Notes: generated by a model from the letters alone, not told the origin. A stretch of 64,000 bases of DNA from CAVTLG01 sp963735495 (GCA_963735495.1 CAVTLG010000002.1:558001-622000); one strand, 5' to 3'; shown: positions 28,803-39,886, counted from the first letter of the stretch. Numbers and translations are program-made.

Positions 28803-30116
28803 ATGAACATCCAACCATCGTCCTCCAATCCATCTGACAGCTACATGGCTCTGTTCGCCTCGACCGCCCGCCAGTCCAGCGGCAAGAAACACGTTCCCAA
28901 CAAACACGAAATGCAGTTCATCTACACGCTCCACGACATCCAGGCCGGGAAAATCGTCGCGCCGACCCAGTTTTCCAGCGATCTCAAGGGGAAGTGGCAC
29001 GAGTACGCCTACGAGCTGCTCGAACTCACACAGCAGCATGGCATGGGCGTCTTCTGGACCGGCTACGAAACGCTCTGTCGTCTGGACGCTCGCTTGATCG
29101 ACTGGCGACCGCTGATCGATAGGGAACCGCCGACGCCCGGCACCTCGACGCCTGTCGTACCCGCATGTGGCACCCTGTTGTCCGAGGTGGCAGCCGAGCC
29201 GGTGCAGTGGCTGTGGCGGCAACGGCTGGCTCTGGGCAAGATGACCACCCTGGATGGCGATCCCGGTCTGGGCAAGTCGAGCATCACGCTGGACATCGCC
29301 GCGCGCGTCTCCAGTGGACAGCCCATGCCCGATGGGTCGGCGGGCATCACAGGCGGTGTCGTGCTGATCACGCCCGAAGACGGACTCAGCGATACCATCC
29401 AACCTCGCCTGGCGCGTGTCGGTGCGACGCTCTCCCGGATCGTCTCGCTCAGCAACATTGAAACCATCGATCCTGCCACCGGTTATGTCTATCAGCGCGC
29501 CTTTACGCTGCCAGAGGACCTGGAATCCCTGGAAAAGGCCATGCTGCGCGTGGATGCTCGTCTGGTGATTATGGACCCGATTATGGCGCTTCTGGGCAGT
29601 AAGGACACCTACAAGGATAGCGAGGTGCGCTCCTTGCTGGTGCCGATCCAGATGCTGATGGAGCGCCACCGGGCGGCCTGCATCATGGTGCGGCACCTGA
29701 CCAAGAATGGCGGGGAGAATATGCTCTACCGGGGAGGTGGCTCCATCGCCTTCATCGGGCTAGCGCGCACCGGGCTGGCGGTGGTCAAAGATCCTTTCGA
29801 CGAGACGCAATGCGTGTTTGCGCATATCAAGTCCAATCTCGGCAAATACGCGCCCGCGCTCAATTACTGCATCAGCAGCGACGAGGAGGAAGGCGACGAA
29901 CGCCCGTACGTGGTGTGGGGGACGGAAAACAGCCTGAGCACCAGCAGCTTACTCGCTCCCTCACCCACGCGCAAGCCATCCAGCACGCGTCAGGATATTC
30001 TGCGCATCCTCAAGGAGCATTCTCCAGGGTCTCTCTCTGTGCAGCTTCTCGGAAAGGAATTGCCAGAACTCTCCATGAACACACTGCGAAGTCGCGCTTT
30101 CACGGATGGTCGATGA
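28803..30116 (+). CDS. RepA/RegA-like AAA (RecA-fold) ATPase, C-terminus frameshifted
   Basis: From the ATG at 28803 (AAAGG upstream) the protein has 437 residues. Walker A is GDPGLGKSS (152-160) and Walker B is LVIMDPIMAL (Asp258); VVLITPEDGLSDTIQPRL and CIMVRHLTKNGG are typical of plasmid RepA/KaiC-like 'AAA_25' ATPases. These act as replicative helicases or helicase loaders of plasmids and phages. The last codons (TLRSRAFTDGR) end early. One base over, the other frame gives ALSRMVDEGHIEKSAWGLYSLPP and stops at 30171, a plausible winged-helix end, so a +1 frameshift near 30.09-30.11 kb is likely. An AT-rich repeat region and a primase-like gene follow. Confidence 0.87.
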   Translation: MNIQPSSSNPSDSYMALFASTARQSSGKKHVPNKHEMQFIYTLHDIQAGKIVAPTQFSSDLKGKWHEYAYELLELTQQHGMGVFWTGYETLCRLDARLIDWRPLIDREPPTPGTSTPVVPACGTLLSEVAAEPVQWLWRQRLALGKMTTLDGDPGLGKSSITLDIAARVSSGQPMPDGSAGITGGVVLITPEDGLSDTIQPRLARVGATLSRIVSLSNIETIDPATGYVYQRAFTLPEDLESLEKAMLRVDARLVIMDPIMALLGSKDTYKDSEVRSLLVPIQMLMERHRAACIMVRHLTKNGGENMLYRGGGSIAFIGLARTGLAVVKDPFDETQCVFAHIKSNLGKYAPALNYCISSDEEEGDERPYVVWGTENSLSTSSLLAPSPTRKPSSTRQDILRILKEHSPGSLSVQLLGKELPELSMNTLRSRAFTDGR

Positions 30117-30418
30117 GGGACACATCGAGAAGTCGGCGTGGGGTCTCTATTCTCTGCCACCCACCGCCTGAATACAAGGCAATTGAGGCCATGGCTCTTG
30201 CATGGCGACAGGCTGTTGCAGGCAGAAAAGGAAGGAGCAAGGGACAGGCACGTAGCGGCAATGCCAGGAGCTTTTGAGTCCCACGATCAACGCTCAACGA
30301 GGCAGAAAAGGTCCTGGCGTGGCCCCATCGCATCATGACCATGCTTTTAGTGATGGAACGGTGAGAGGACGAGTGCAAAGACAGGAATATGCTAAATCAG
30401 TAAGATGGTGACACCTTC

Positions 30419-30879
30419 GTGTAATGTAATATTGTAATATTTTTGCTCTCCATCAGCCTGGGAAGCCAGTTTACCGAATATTACACAGAAGGCACTGTAA
30501 TATTGTAATAATGTGAACGATAGTATATATAACATATTATAATATAATAATATATAATAATAAATATTATGATGGGGAAATATTACAGAGACATATAGGT
30601 AATATTTGGTAAATTGGCTTCCCAGGCTGGTCGATGGCATAAATATTACAATATTACATTACAGTAGGGAGAGATAGAGAAAGCAGCATCTGAGAAAGGT
30701 GATGGCTCTAGAGTACGATAGCATTTCTGTTATTTTTGCAGTAATATAGTAGGAGGTCAGAAGTACGAGGGATGTCTGTACTAAAAAATATTACAGAGAA
30801 ATATGGGTAATATTTGGTAAAATGGCTTCTCATGCTGATCGATGGCATAAATATTACAATATTACATTACAGCAGGGAG
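30419..30879. repeat. AT-rich long-repeat region, candidate replication origin
   Basis: Three copies of one element. Two are direct and ~92 bp long (30579-30671 and 30787-30879). They share AATATTACAGAGA, GTAATATTTGGTAAA, TGGCTTC and TCGATGGCATAAATATTACA. A third, inverted and more diverged, lies at 30419-30486. Each ends in the AT motif ATATTACAATATTACATTAC. Between the inverted copy and the first direct copy lies a stretch of almost pure A/T (about 30522-30570). Such a layout of iteron-like repeats beside an AT-rich stretch, flanked by a RepA-like ATPase and a primase, fits a plasmid or phage type origin. It could also be an operator for the primase gene, whose start is 25 bases past the last copy. 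The function is inferred. Confidence 0.6.
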
Positions 30880-30904
30880 CAAGAGGAAATATAGGGAGGA
30901 AGAT

Positions 30905-32197
30905 ATGATCAATGTGCTGGATCTGGCGGAGCAGGATACGCGCCTGCAGAAAGTGTCTGTCTATGAGTTGGCGGGTCCGTGCCCCAACCCTGGCTGTGCT
31001 CGTCAGACCGATGGCTTCCGGGTGCGTCCCGACAAGAACCAGTTTGGGCAGGTCGATCCCAGGGGTGGGTTCATGTGTCGTGGCTGCTGGGACCCGCATC
31101 AACCGCCCATCCGCCCGGAACAGCCTCGCTGGGGTGATGCTATCGATTATCTGATGCACGTGCGCAAGCTATCGTTCACGGCAGCCAGAGCCTTCCTGGA
31201 GGTGCAGGAGGGTCTCGCGGTACCACGTCCCGTCGTGCAGACGAGTCAACGCCTGGACTATCACTCGCCGCAGTGGCAAGCGCGTACACATGCGGCGATG
31301 CTGGAGGCTCGTGCGCGGCTGTGGTCCCCTGATGATACGCTGGCCCTGGACTATGCGCGTGGTCGCGGACTACTCGACGTGACGATTCAGCAGGCGCGAC
31401 TGGGTTACTCGCGGCATGCTGGCATTCCTCGCTTGCTGATCCCGCTCTACAACCGGGGGTTCTATGGTGCGGTCTACCGGCGCGATCTGCGACCGGATGT
31501 TGCACCCGAGCAGCGTTGGCGGGATGCGCCTGGTGGTGGCAAGAGCGAGCTGTACCTGGCGGATGTGTTGCAGCGTCACGTGCCGACGGTGCTGACCGAG
31601 GCGGCTCTGGACGGGCTCTCGCTGGCGCAGGAGTGTGGGGACTTTGTTAACGTCGTGGCGACCGGAGGTGCCAGTAGTAGCAAGCTGGTGCACTGGTTGC
31701 TTGTGTTGTCTGTGCTGCCGCTGGTGCTGGTGGCCTTTGACGAGGATGCGAGTGGCGAGAAGGAGGCGCAGTGGTGGGTTGAGCACCTGCCGAACGCGCG
31801 ACGTCTGAAGCCGCTGGAGCACGATGTAAACGATATGCTGGTCTGCGGGTGGAATCTGCGGGAGTGGATCACGCAAGCGGTGATGGAGGACATTGCGGAG
31901 TTGGTGGACGCGGGTGAGGGGGTGATGGACGTGTGCTGGTCCTGTCGTCTGCCGTTGAGTGTCGAGGATCGGGTGTTTTCGTACAGCGAGACGGGGGTGT
32001 GTTACTGTGAGCGGCACCCGTACCCGCCTGCGCCGACGCGGGTGCGGAAGGTTGCCAGTGTCCCGCTGAGTGCGCCTGAGCCAGTACAAACGCCTGAACG
32101 TCGGAGTGTCAGCTCGTACGAGTTGCCGCACGTATCTGCGACGCAGCGCGCGCATGTTTTCTGTTGTGTGCCGACGCCGGAGCATTTCAGGACGTGA
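30905..32197 (+). CDS. CHC2 zinc-finger/TOPRIM primase-like protein
   Basis: 430 residues. A DnaG-type zinc finger is formed by Cys26, Cys31, Cys58 and Cys61 (CPNPGC...CRGC). A TOPRIM-like domain follows, with Glu232 (TVLTEAALDGLSL), GGASS after VVAT, and the acidic FDEDAS at 278-283. A second zinc-binding cluster (CWSC at 344-347, CYCERH at 366-371) lies near the C-terminus, which is unusual. The domain order suggests a primase of a mobile replicon. The ATG has AGGGAGGAAG directly upstream. The ATPase and repeat region upstream complete a replication-like module between the CRISPR arrays. Confidence 0.85.
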   Translation: MINVLDLAEQDTRLQKVSVYELAGPCPNPGCARQTDGFRVRPDKNQFGQVDPRGGFMCRGCWDPHQPPIRPEQPRWGDAIDYLMHVRKLSFTAARAFLEVQEGLAVPRPVVQTSQRLDYHSPQWQARTHAAMLEARARLWSPDDTLALDYARGRGLLDVTIQQARLGYSRHAGIPRLLIPLYNRGFYGAVYRRDLRPDVAPEQRWRDAPGGGKSELYLADVLQRHVPTVLTEAALDGLSLAQECGDFVNVVATGGASSSKLVHWLLVLSVLPLVLVAFDEDASGEKEAQWWVEHLPNARRLKPLEHDVNDMLVCGWNLREWITQAVMEDIAELVDAGEGVMDVCWSCRLPLSVEDRVFSYSETGVCYCERHPYPPAPTRVRKVASVPLSAPEPVQTPERRSVSSYELPHVSATQRAHVFCCVPTPEHFRT

Positions 32198-32267
32198 CTG
32201 GCGAGGATGAGGACGATGCTTGCTAGCGGATCTTGCTATAGGAGTCTGTGCAGTGCCAGACGCTATG

Positions 32268-32446
32268 CCGCGAGGGGCTCGGCTGTGGCAGTGCTGAGCT
32301 CGGCCTCTCGCATGGCTTGAGAGGCGCGTCGAACGGGTAACAGGACACACATGGCCCTGATGAAATGAGGAAAAATACGGGCAAAAATCTCGCCTCTCGC
32401 AAAGTGTTGCTTTTGGCCGCTCCACAGGCTATACTAGAGGGGTACC
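32268..32446 (+). promoter_or_regulatory. Leader of CRISPR array 2
   Basis: The leader is colinear with that of array 1: CCGCGAG at 32268, GTGGCAG...GCTGAGCTC...CCTCTCGC next, CTCGCAAA at 32396-32403 and TATACTAGAG from 32430, all at the same or nearly the same distance from the first repeat. TTGCTT at 32407-32412 and TATACT at 32430-32435 with a 17-base spacer form a plausible promoter. Confidence 0.82.
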
Positions 32447-35400
32447 GTGTGAATGGAGGTTTCCCCGATTGCGGGATTGCAACTTGTTTGCCATGTCCAC
32501 CACATGCAACAGACCTTGAGTGTGAATGGAGGTTTCCCCGATTGCGGGATTGCAACCGGGTAACTTGAAAGCTTTAAAGAGATCGTTGACAACGTGTGAA
32601 TGGAGGTTTCCCCGATTGCGGGATTGCAACTCCAGCGGCTGGCCTGGCCAGTGATGATCAGCCAGGCCGTGTGAATGGAGGTTTCCCCGATTGCGGGATT
32701 GCAACCCTCCGACCCTGTATATCTGTGCAATTTCTCTCAGGTGTGAATGGAGGTTTCCCCGATTGCGGGATTGCAACAACCGATCACCTGGCCTTTCAGC
32801 TTTCCCCCTATCTTGTGTGAATGGAGGTTTCCCCGATTGCGGGATTGCAACCACAATTCAAATGCAAGACAAAACGCAGAAACCGAAGGTGTGAATGGAG
32901 GTTTCCCCGATTGCGGGATTGCAACATGAGGTGAACTTCTTTCCTAATGAGGATAGCACCGGCTGTGTGAATGGAGGTTTCCCCGATTGCGGGATTGCAA
33001 CCTTGCTCCTGAGTTGTCTCGCGGCGCGTGCCCTGAGCTGTGTGAATGGAGGTTTCCCCGATTGCGGGATTGCAACTCGCAGGGGAGATCGCCATTCTCA
33101 AGCAATACATGGCAGTGTGAATGGAGGTTTCCCCGATTGCGGGATTGCAACCGCGCTTTCTGCAGGCGGTCGCTCATACCCAGTCGGGTGTGAATGGAGG
33201 TTTCCCCGATTGCGGGATTGCAACATTGCCGCTTGCTATTGGCTGACTAGCGTTAGCCGTCGTGTGAATGGAGGTTTCCCCGATTGCGGGATTGCAACAG
33301 CCAATTCACCATCTTTTTATCTTGTAACACCGCATCCTGTGTGAATGGAGGTTTCCCCGATTGCGGGATTGCAACCAAATATGAAGGATACATCATCATT
33401 GATCAGGAAGTAGTGTGAATGGAGGTTTCCCCGATTGCGGGATTGCAACTGATACCAGAAACCGCGCCAGTCGCTGCAACCTGGTATGGTGTGAATGGAG
33501 GTTTCCCCGATTGCGGGATTGCAACAATGTAGTGCTAGTTGCCTCTAAATCACCACGTAGCGTGTGAATGGAGGTTTCCCCGATTGCGGGATTGCAACCC
33601 TTCTGATTAAATCGAGAGATTATCTCACTGTACCGTGTGAATGGAGGTTTCCCCGATTGCGGGATTGCAACGCGCTTGAACAACGTCTGCTCGTCCTCAA
33701 ACGTCAGCGTGTGAATGGAGGTTTCCCCGATTGCGGGATTGCAACTTTCTCTGTCCCTATGGGGATAGCTGGCTAGTGAGTGTGTGAATGGAGGTTTCCC
33801 CGATTGCGGGATTGCAACTGGGATTGCCAGATCTTATTTGCTCGATTTTTTCCTTAGTGTGAATGGAGGTTTCCCCGATTGCGGGATTGCAACTTTCTCT
33901 GTCCCTATGGGGATAGCTGGCTAGTGAGTGTGTGAATGGAGGTTTCCCCGATTGCGGGATTGCAACTGGGATTGCCAGATCTTATTTGCTCGATTTTTTC
34001 CTTAGTGTGAATGGAGGTTTCCCCGATTGCGGGATTGCAACTTATTGTTCCGTCGCCTCCGGGCGGCACACCGCTTGGTGTGAATGGAGGTTTCCCCGAT
34101 TGCGGGATTGCAACAATGGCAAAACCAATCGAACGCACAGAAACAAGATAAGTGTGAATGGAGGTTTCCCCGATTGCGGGATTGCAACAAAACTAATGTG
34201 TAGTGATGCGGGATATCAATACAGTGTGTGAATGGAGGTTTCCCCGATTGCGGGATTGCAACTTTCTCTCATGTCCCTATGGGGATAGCTGGCTAGTGTG
34301 TGAATGGAGGTTTCCCCGATTGCGGGATTGCAACCTTCCCGAAGCATGGCAATGGTCACTCGTGGAGGAAGTGTGAATGGAGGTTTCCCCGATTGCGGGA
34401 TTGCAACGCATCGACACCCTTGCCTGCCGTGAGCGTGCCGCTGGAGTGTGAATGGAGGTTTCCCCGATTGCGGGATTGCAACTGAACTGGCTGCCTGTGG
34501 TCGGTGCTGTTTGTGTGATCGTGTGAATGGAGGTTTCCCCGATTGCGGGATTGCAACAGCATCTCCTGAATTCCGGTATTGCTATACACTTGCGTGTGAA
34601 TGGAGGTTTCCCCGATTGCGGGATTGCAACGAAAACGCCTTGTGGGAGATCGTACTTGAGTTGTTTGTGTGAATGGAGGTTTCCCCGATTGCGGGATTGC
34701 AACAGGCCAGCCATTGTGGCGTTACCTACTCCGGTTCCGTGTGAATGGAGGTTTCCCCGATTGCGGGATTGCAACTTTGAAGAGTCACACCAATTACTAC
34801 GACCGTGGGCGGAGTGTGAATGGAGGTTTCCCCGATTGCGGGATTGCAACACACAAGTATTACAACTCGCCGGAGACCTGGCGCGCAGCGTGTGAATGGA
34901 GGTTTCCCCGATTGCGGGATTGCAACGGTAACTTGCTGCACGAGGGCAATACGACTAGGGAGTGTGTGAATGGAGGTTTCCCCGATTGCGGGATTGCAAC
35001 TTGTGTGTATGAAACTACGATGAGCTAGGTTTCCAGTGTGAATGGAGGTTTCCCCGATTGCGGGATTGCAACCTAGTTTTGTTTGGAGACGACACTAGCA
35101 CACCAGACGTGTGAATGGAGGTTTCCCCGATTGCGGGATTGCAACCAATAATGTGTCCATGCATAAAATGTTTCAGTATCGAATGTGTGAATGGAGGTTT
35201 CCCCGATTGCGGGATTGCAACGAGTCGTTAAGCACCCCGAACTCAAACGTATCGTGGTGTGTGAATGGAGGTTTCCCCGATTGCGGGATTGCAACCCCGC
35301 TCAACAAGTACTAGCCCTACTTGCTCTTGCGCTAAGTGTGAATGGAGGTTTCCCCGATTGCGGGATTGCAACCTCACTGGCTATCACGTGCCCATGCCTG

Positions 35401-38400
35401 CCAGGTAGTGTGAATGGAGGTTTCCCCGATTGCGGGATTGCAACCTTTCGGACCGGTACCTGTCCCTACTTCAGTGCACTCATGTGTGAATGGAGGTTTC
35501 CCCGATTGCGGGATTGCAACTTGCGGAACTTACAGAGTCAAGGCTTGATCGAAATACGTGTGAATGGAGGTTTCCCCGATTGCGGGATTGCAACACTGGA
35601 AACCAGACAGTACTTCCCGTAGTGCTGCCAGGGGTGTGAATGGAGGTTTCCCCGATTGCGGGATTGCAACTGTAGTTCTTGTACTTGTCGTGCATCAGAG
35701 GCAAGAGTGTGAATGGAGGTTTCCCCGATTGCGGGATTGCAACTCAGCCAGACGAAACGTGAAGTGGAACGTAGGAAAGTGTGAATGGAGGTTTCCCCGA
35801 TTGCGGGATTGCAACACACCTAAAAGGACATTGAGCGCGATAGACCAACGGAAGTGTGAATGGAGGTTTCCCCGATTGCGGGATTGCAACTTGTCTGTGG
35901 ATCTTTGCTCACTTTGTCACCTCCGAGTGTGAATGGAGGTTTCCCCGATTGCGGGATTGCAACCGCAATGAAGACCTGGCTCACTGGAAAGCAGGCGACG
36001 TTGTGTGAATGGAGGTTTCCCCGATTGCGGGATTGCAACAATGACGCAACAGCTTCATTGATGACTATGCATAGCGTGTGAATGGAGGTTTCCCCGATTG
36101 CGGGATTGCAACCTTGCTGGATGCGTGGAGAGAGATAGTACAGCAAACCATGTGTGAATGGAGGTTTCCCCGATTGCGGGATTGCAACTAACTAAACGCC
36201 ACATTATTGGTATAGGTCTGATTAGGTGTGAATGGAGGTTTCCCCGATTGCGGGATTGCAACCTGGCGATACATCTGGCGTATCACACGCTCGCCGACGT
36301 GTGAATGGAGGTTTCCCCGATTGCGGGATTGCAACGTGCCGCAAAGCGTACGAAACGACTCAATCGCCCTTGTGTGAATGGAGGTTTCCCCGATTGCGGG
36401 ATTGCAACTTGTGAAGTGATGGTTTGTTGCATGATTGTTCCTCCTGTGTGAATGGAGGTTTCCCCGATTGCGGGATTGCAACATCGTGTCAATGGTCGAT
36501 GCCTCAAGATAAAAGTCCGTGTGAATGGAGGTTTCCCCGATTGCGGGATTGCAACTGTCCGCCTGCTGACACGTCGTTAGATAGTCCTGATGGTGTGAAT
36601 GGAGGTTTCCCCGATTGCGGGATTGCAACTTCGGCGAAAGGGAGGCTTTCACCGTCCTCCTCGTCCTCGTGTGAATGGAGGTTTCCCCGATTGCGGGATT
36701 GCAACAAGATAGGCGCGAACTGAAAAGGCCACGTGATCGGCGTGTGAATGGAGGTTTCCCCGATTGCGGGATTGCAACCCAGCGGCCAGGCGAGTCACAC
36801 CTTTTCTTAGGGAAGTGTGAATGGAGGTTTCCCCGATTGCGGGATTGCAACCCTGGTGATCTGCTTGACCAGAGTTCGCTGTATGCAGCGTGTGAATGGA
36901 GGTTTCCCCGATTGCGGGATTGCAACCCAGCGGCCAGGCGAGTCACACCTTTTCTTAGGGAAGTGTGAATGGAGGTTTCCCCGATTGCGGGATTGCAACT
37001 TTCTGCTGATCACAGAAAGTGTAGAGTGTTTCGTAGTGTGAATGGAGGTTTCCCCGATTGCGGGATTGCAACTTGGTAAGACGTGCTCGCTTGTACTACG
37101 TTCACATCTCGGTGTGAATGGAGGTTTCCCCGATTGCGGGATTGCAACATATACGTGTGATAGCGTCCACCTACGTTCTTATTGTGTGAATGGAGGTTTC
37201 CCCGATTGCGGGATTGCAACCCAGTATGCTCATGTTGGCGCACTCAATGCTTGCTCAAGTGTGAATGGAGGTTTCCCCGATTGCGGGATTGCAACCCGTT
37301 TGTTGGCGGCTATGTGGTAGATGCACTTGCAGGTGTGAATGGAGGTTTCCCCGATTGCGGGATTGCAACTCGCCGTCTTGAAGTGGTGATCACGGCGTTG
37401 ACGATGTGTGAATGGAGGTTTCCCCGATTGCGGGATTGCAACTTGTAGGCCTTATCCAACCGAGTGAGCACATCCTGTAGGTGTGAATGGAGGTTTCCCC
37501 GATTGCGGGATTGCAACGTTTCCTTACTCTTCTTGATTATCTCCTGTGTACTTGGGTGTGAATGGAGGTTTCCCCGATTGCGGGATTGCAACCTTCTTAA
37601 TTGCCGCAAGGATGCTCTTTGCCATGCTGTGTGAATGGAGGTTTCCCCGATTGCGGGATTGCAACGAACGCATGCGGAGGAAGAAGCATTGATGTACATT
37701 CGGTGTGAATGGAGGTTTCCCCGATTGCGGGATTGCAACATGTATGTAACAGCGCAACACAACAAGAAGTCCCGGAGTGTGAATGGAGGTTTCCCCGATT
37801 GCGGGATTGCAACATGCATGGCTGTGATCAAGCAGTCCCCTTGCCCAAGGTGTGTGAATGGAGGTTTCCCCGATTGCGGGATTGCAACACGCTTGACCAT
37901 GTATCGCTTCCAGCGTTGTAGTATTGCGTGTGAATGGAGGTTTCCCCGATTGCGGGATTGCAACGCGAGCTGACCACCTAGAAGCGTCGCGAGCTGACCA
38001 AAGTGTGAATGGAGGTTTCCCCGATTGCGGGATTGCAACACACCGATCTCCATCACATACCCGCCGATGCCGCCGTGTGTGAATGGAGGTTTCCCCGATT
38101 GCGGGATTGCTACTTTTCCTCTTTCACTGTCTCCGGCTCCGTTGTCTGAGTGTGAATGGAGGTTTCCCCGATTGCGGGATTGCTACTTGCCAGGCTATGC
38201 CTTTACCGGCATCAGGACCACCGTGTGAATGGAGGTTTCCCCGATTGCGGGATTGCTACTGTATAAGTTGCTGGTGTACGAACCACATGCAGAAGTGTGA
38301 ATGGAGGTTTCCCCGATTGCGGGATTGCTACAAAGAAGACGTCGCCGCTGAACTGGCATTCCTCGACGTGTGAATGGAGGTTTCCCCGATTGCGGGATTG

Positions 38401-39886
38401 CTACAGTAAACTGATACTCCATCATAGAGTACAGACTCAGGTGTGAATGGAGGTTTCCCCGATTGCGGGATTGCTACTCGTCATTGCCAGATCGCGCGAC
38501 GGTGTCATGGTGGGTGTGAATGGAGGTTTCCCCGATTGCGGGATTGCTACACCTGGAGATCATTGATGTAGCCGCTGAAGAAACGTAGTGTGAATGGAGG
38601 TTTCCCCGATTGCGGGATTGCTACAAGCATCTGGCGTACGACGAGTGGCCGTAGGAATTGTGTGAATGGAGGTTTCCCCGATTGCGGGATTGCTACCAAC
38701 GTGGTTTGCGCAGAAGCGCGCCGAGCAGACACCGTGTGAATGGAGGTTTCCCCGATTGCGGGATTGCTACCACACTGTGTCAAGGGGTTTCACGGTGAAT
38801 ATTGCGTGTGAATGGAGGTTTCCCCGATTGCGGGATTGCTACACTATCAACCTCACTTGCTGGTACGATCTCAGCACCACAGGTGTGAATGGAGGTTTCC
38901 CCGATTGCGGGATTGCTACCACACTGTGTCAAGGGGTTTCACGGTGAATATTGCGTGTGAATGGAGGTTTCCCCGATTGCGGGATTGCTACACTATCAAC
39001 CTCACTTGCTGGTACGATCTCAGCACCACAGGTGTGAATGGAGGTTTCCCCGATTGCGGGATTGCTACCTTGAGCTGTTGTCCGTAATGTCCAGCAACAC
39101 AGCGGTGTGAATGGAGGTTTCCCCGATTGCGGGATTGCTACACCTCACAGTCATGGTGCAGGTACTCACGGCGTAAAGTGTGAATGGCTCTTTGCCCGCC
39201 TGCGGGATTGCTACGCGTTGACTTTCTCGAAGCAATACAAGTACTGCCGGTGTGAATGGCCTTTTTCCCGCCTGCGGGATTGCTACTGTCATAGCGCTCT
39301 TTGCCATTGCGCCAGATGACAAAGTGTGGATGGGGTTTTTCCCGCCTGCGGGATTGCTACGTACTCAACTTACGGTGGAAGTTCACATTAGACAGAGTGT
39401 GAATGGCTTTTTTCCCGCTTCCGGGATTGCTACTGCGAGTGGCCTTTGTACGTCTCCTGCAACGCTCCTGGTGTGAATGGCTTTTTTCCCGCCTGCGGGA
39501 TTGCTACGTTTCGGGAGATAACATTCTGAACATGTTGCAGCTAAAGTTATAAATGGCCTTTTTCCCAAGTGCGGGATTGCTACTTATACCAGTTACCGGT
39601 GCCATCAGCAACCTTGATGAGGTGTGAATGGGGTTTTGCCCGCCTGCGGGATTGCTACTCCCCAAACTTGACCGGATACATATTGCACTGTCGCCTGTTT
39701 GAATGGCTTTTTTCCCGATTGCGGGATTGCTACGTCATAGATCGTTTTTCTAAATGCTGGTTATACTTTCGCAGGTTTGAATGGCCTTTTTCCCGCTTGC
39801 GGGATTGCTACTTCGCGTTCTGGTGGTTCAACTGGTGCATCTGCGTTGAGTGTGAATGGCTTTTTTCCCGCCTGCGGGATTGCTAC
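32447..39886 (+). CRISPR. CRISPR array 2: about 101 repeats in three repeat strata
   Basis: Hand count gives 101 repeats of 37 bp and 100 spacers of about 34-40 bases. Repeats 1-76 start GTGTGAATGGAGGTTTC and end CCCGATTGCGGGATTGCAAC. From repeat 77 (38077) to the end, the last bases are TTGCTAC instead of TTGCAAC. From repeat 92 (39178) the body also changes (TTTTTTCCCGCCTGCGGG-like) and varies from copy to copy. The leader and uniform repeats on the left and divergent repeats on the right set the direction as +. Spacer duplications occur at 33746/33894 with 33819/33967, at 36779/36927, and at 38771/38920 with 38843/38992. No cas genes are nearby. Confidence 0.99.

Noticed and set aside
28737..29696. 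319-codon frame on the minus strand opposite the ATPase gene
   Set aside because: It is antisense to a gene with clear Walker motifs and has His/Arg/Gln-rich composition typical of shadow frames.
30129..30338. Short frames after the ATPase gene
   Set aside because: No ribosome site or domain; the only meaningful sequence there is the shifted ATPase C-terminus up to 30171.
24798..32267. Search for cas genes between the two arrays
   Set aside because: The proteins here are FemAB-like, LLM, PRC-barrel, RepA-like and primase-like; none has Cas1, Cas2, Cas6, Cas10 or Cas3 features.
31370..32425. 351-codon frame opposite the primase-like gene
   Set aside because: Arg/His/Pro-rich antisense reading of a GC-rich gene, without any domain.
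32447..39886. Repetitive open frames such as QSRNRGNLHSH and GGFPDCGIAT peptides
   Set aside because: These are translations of array 2 repeats, not genes.
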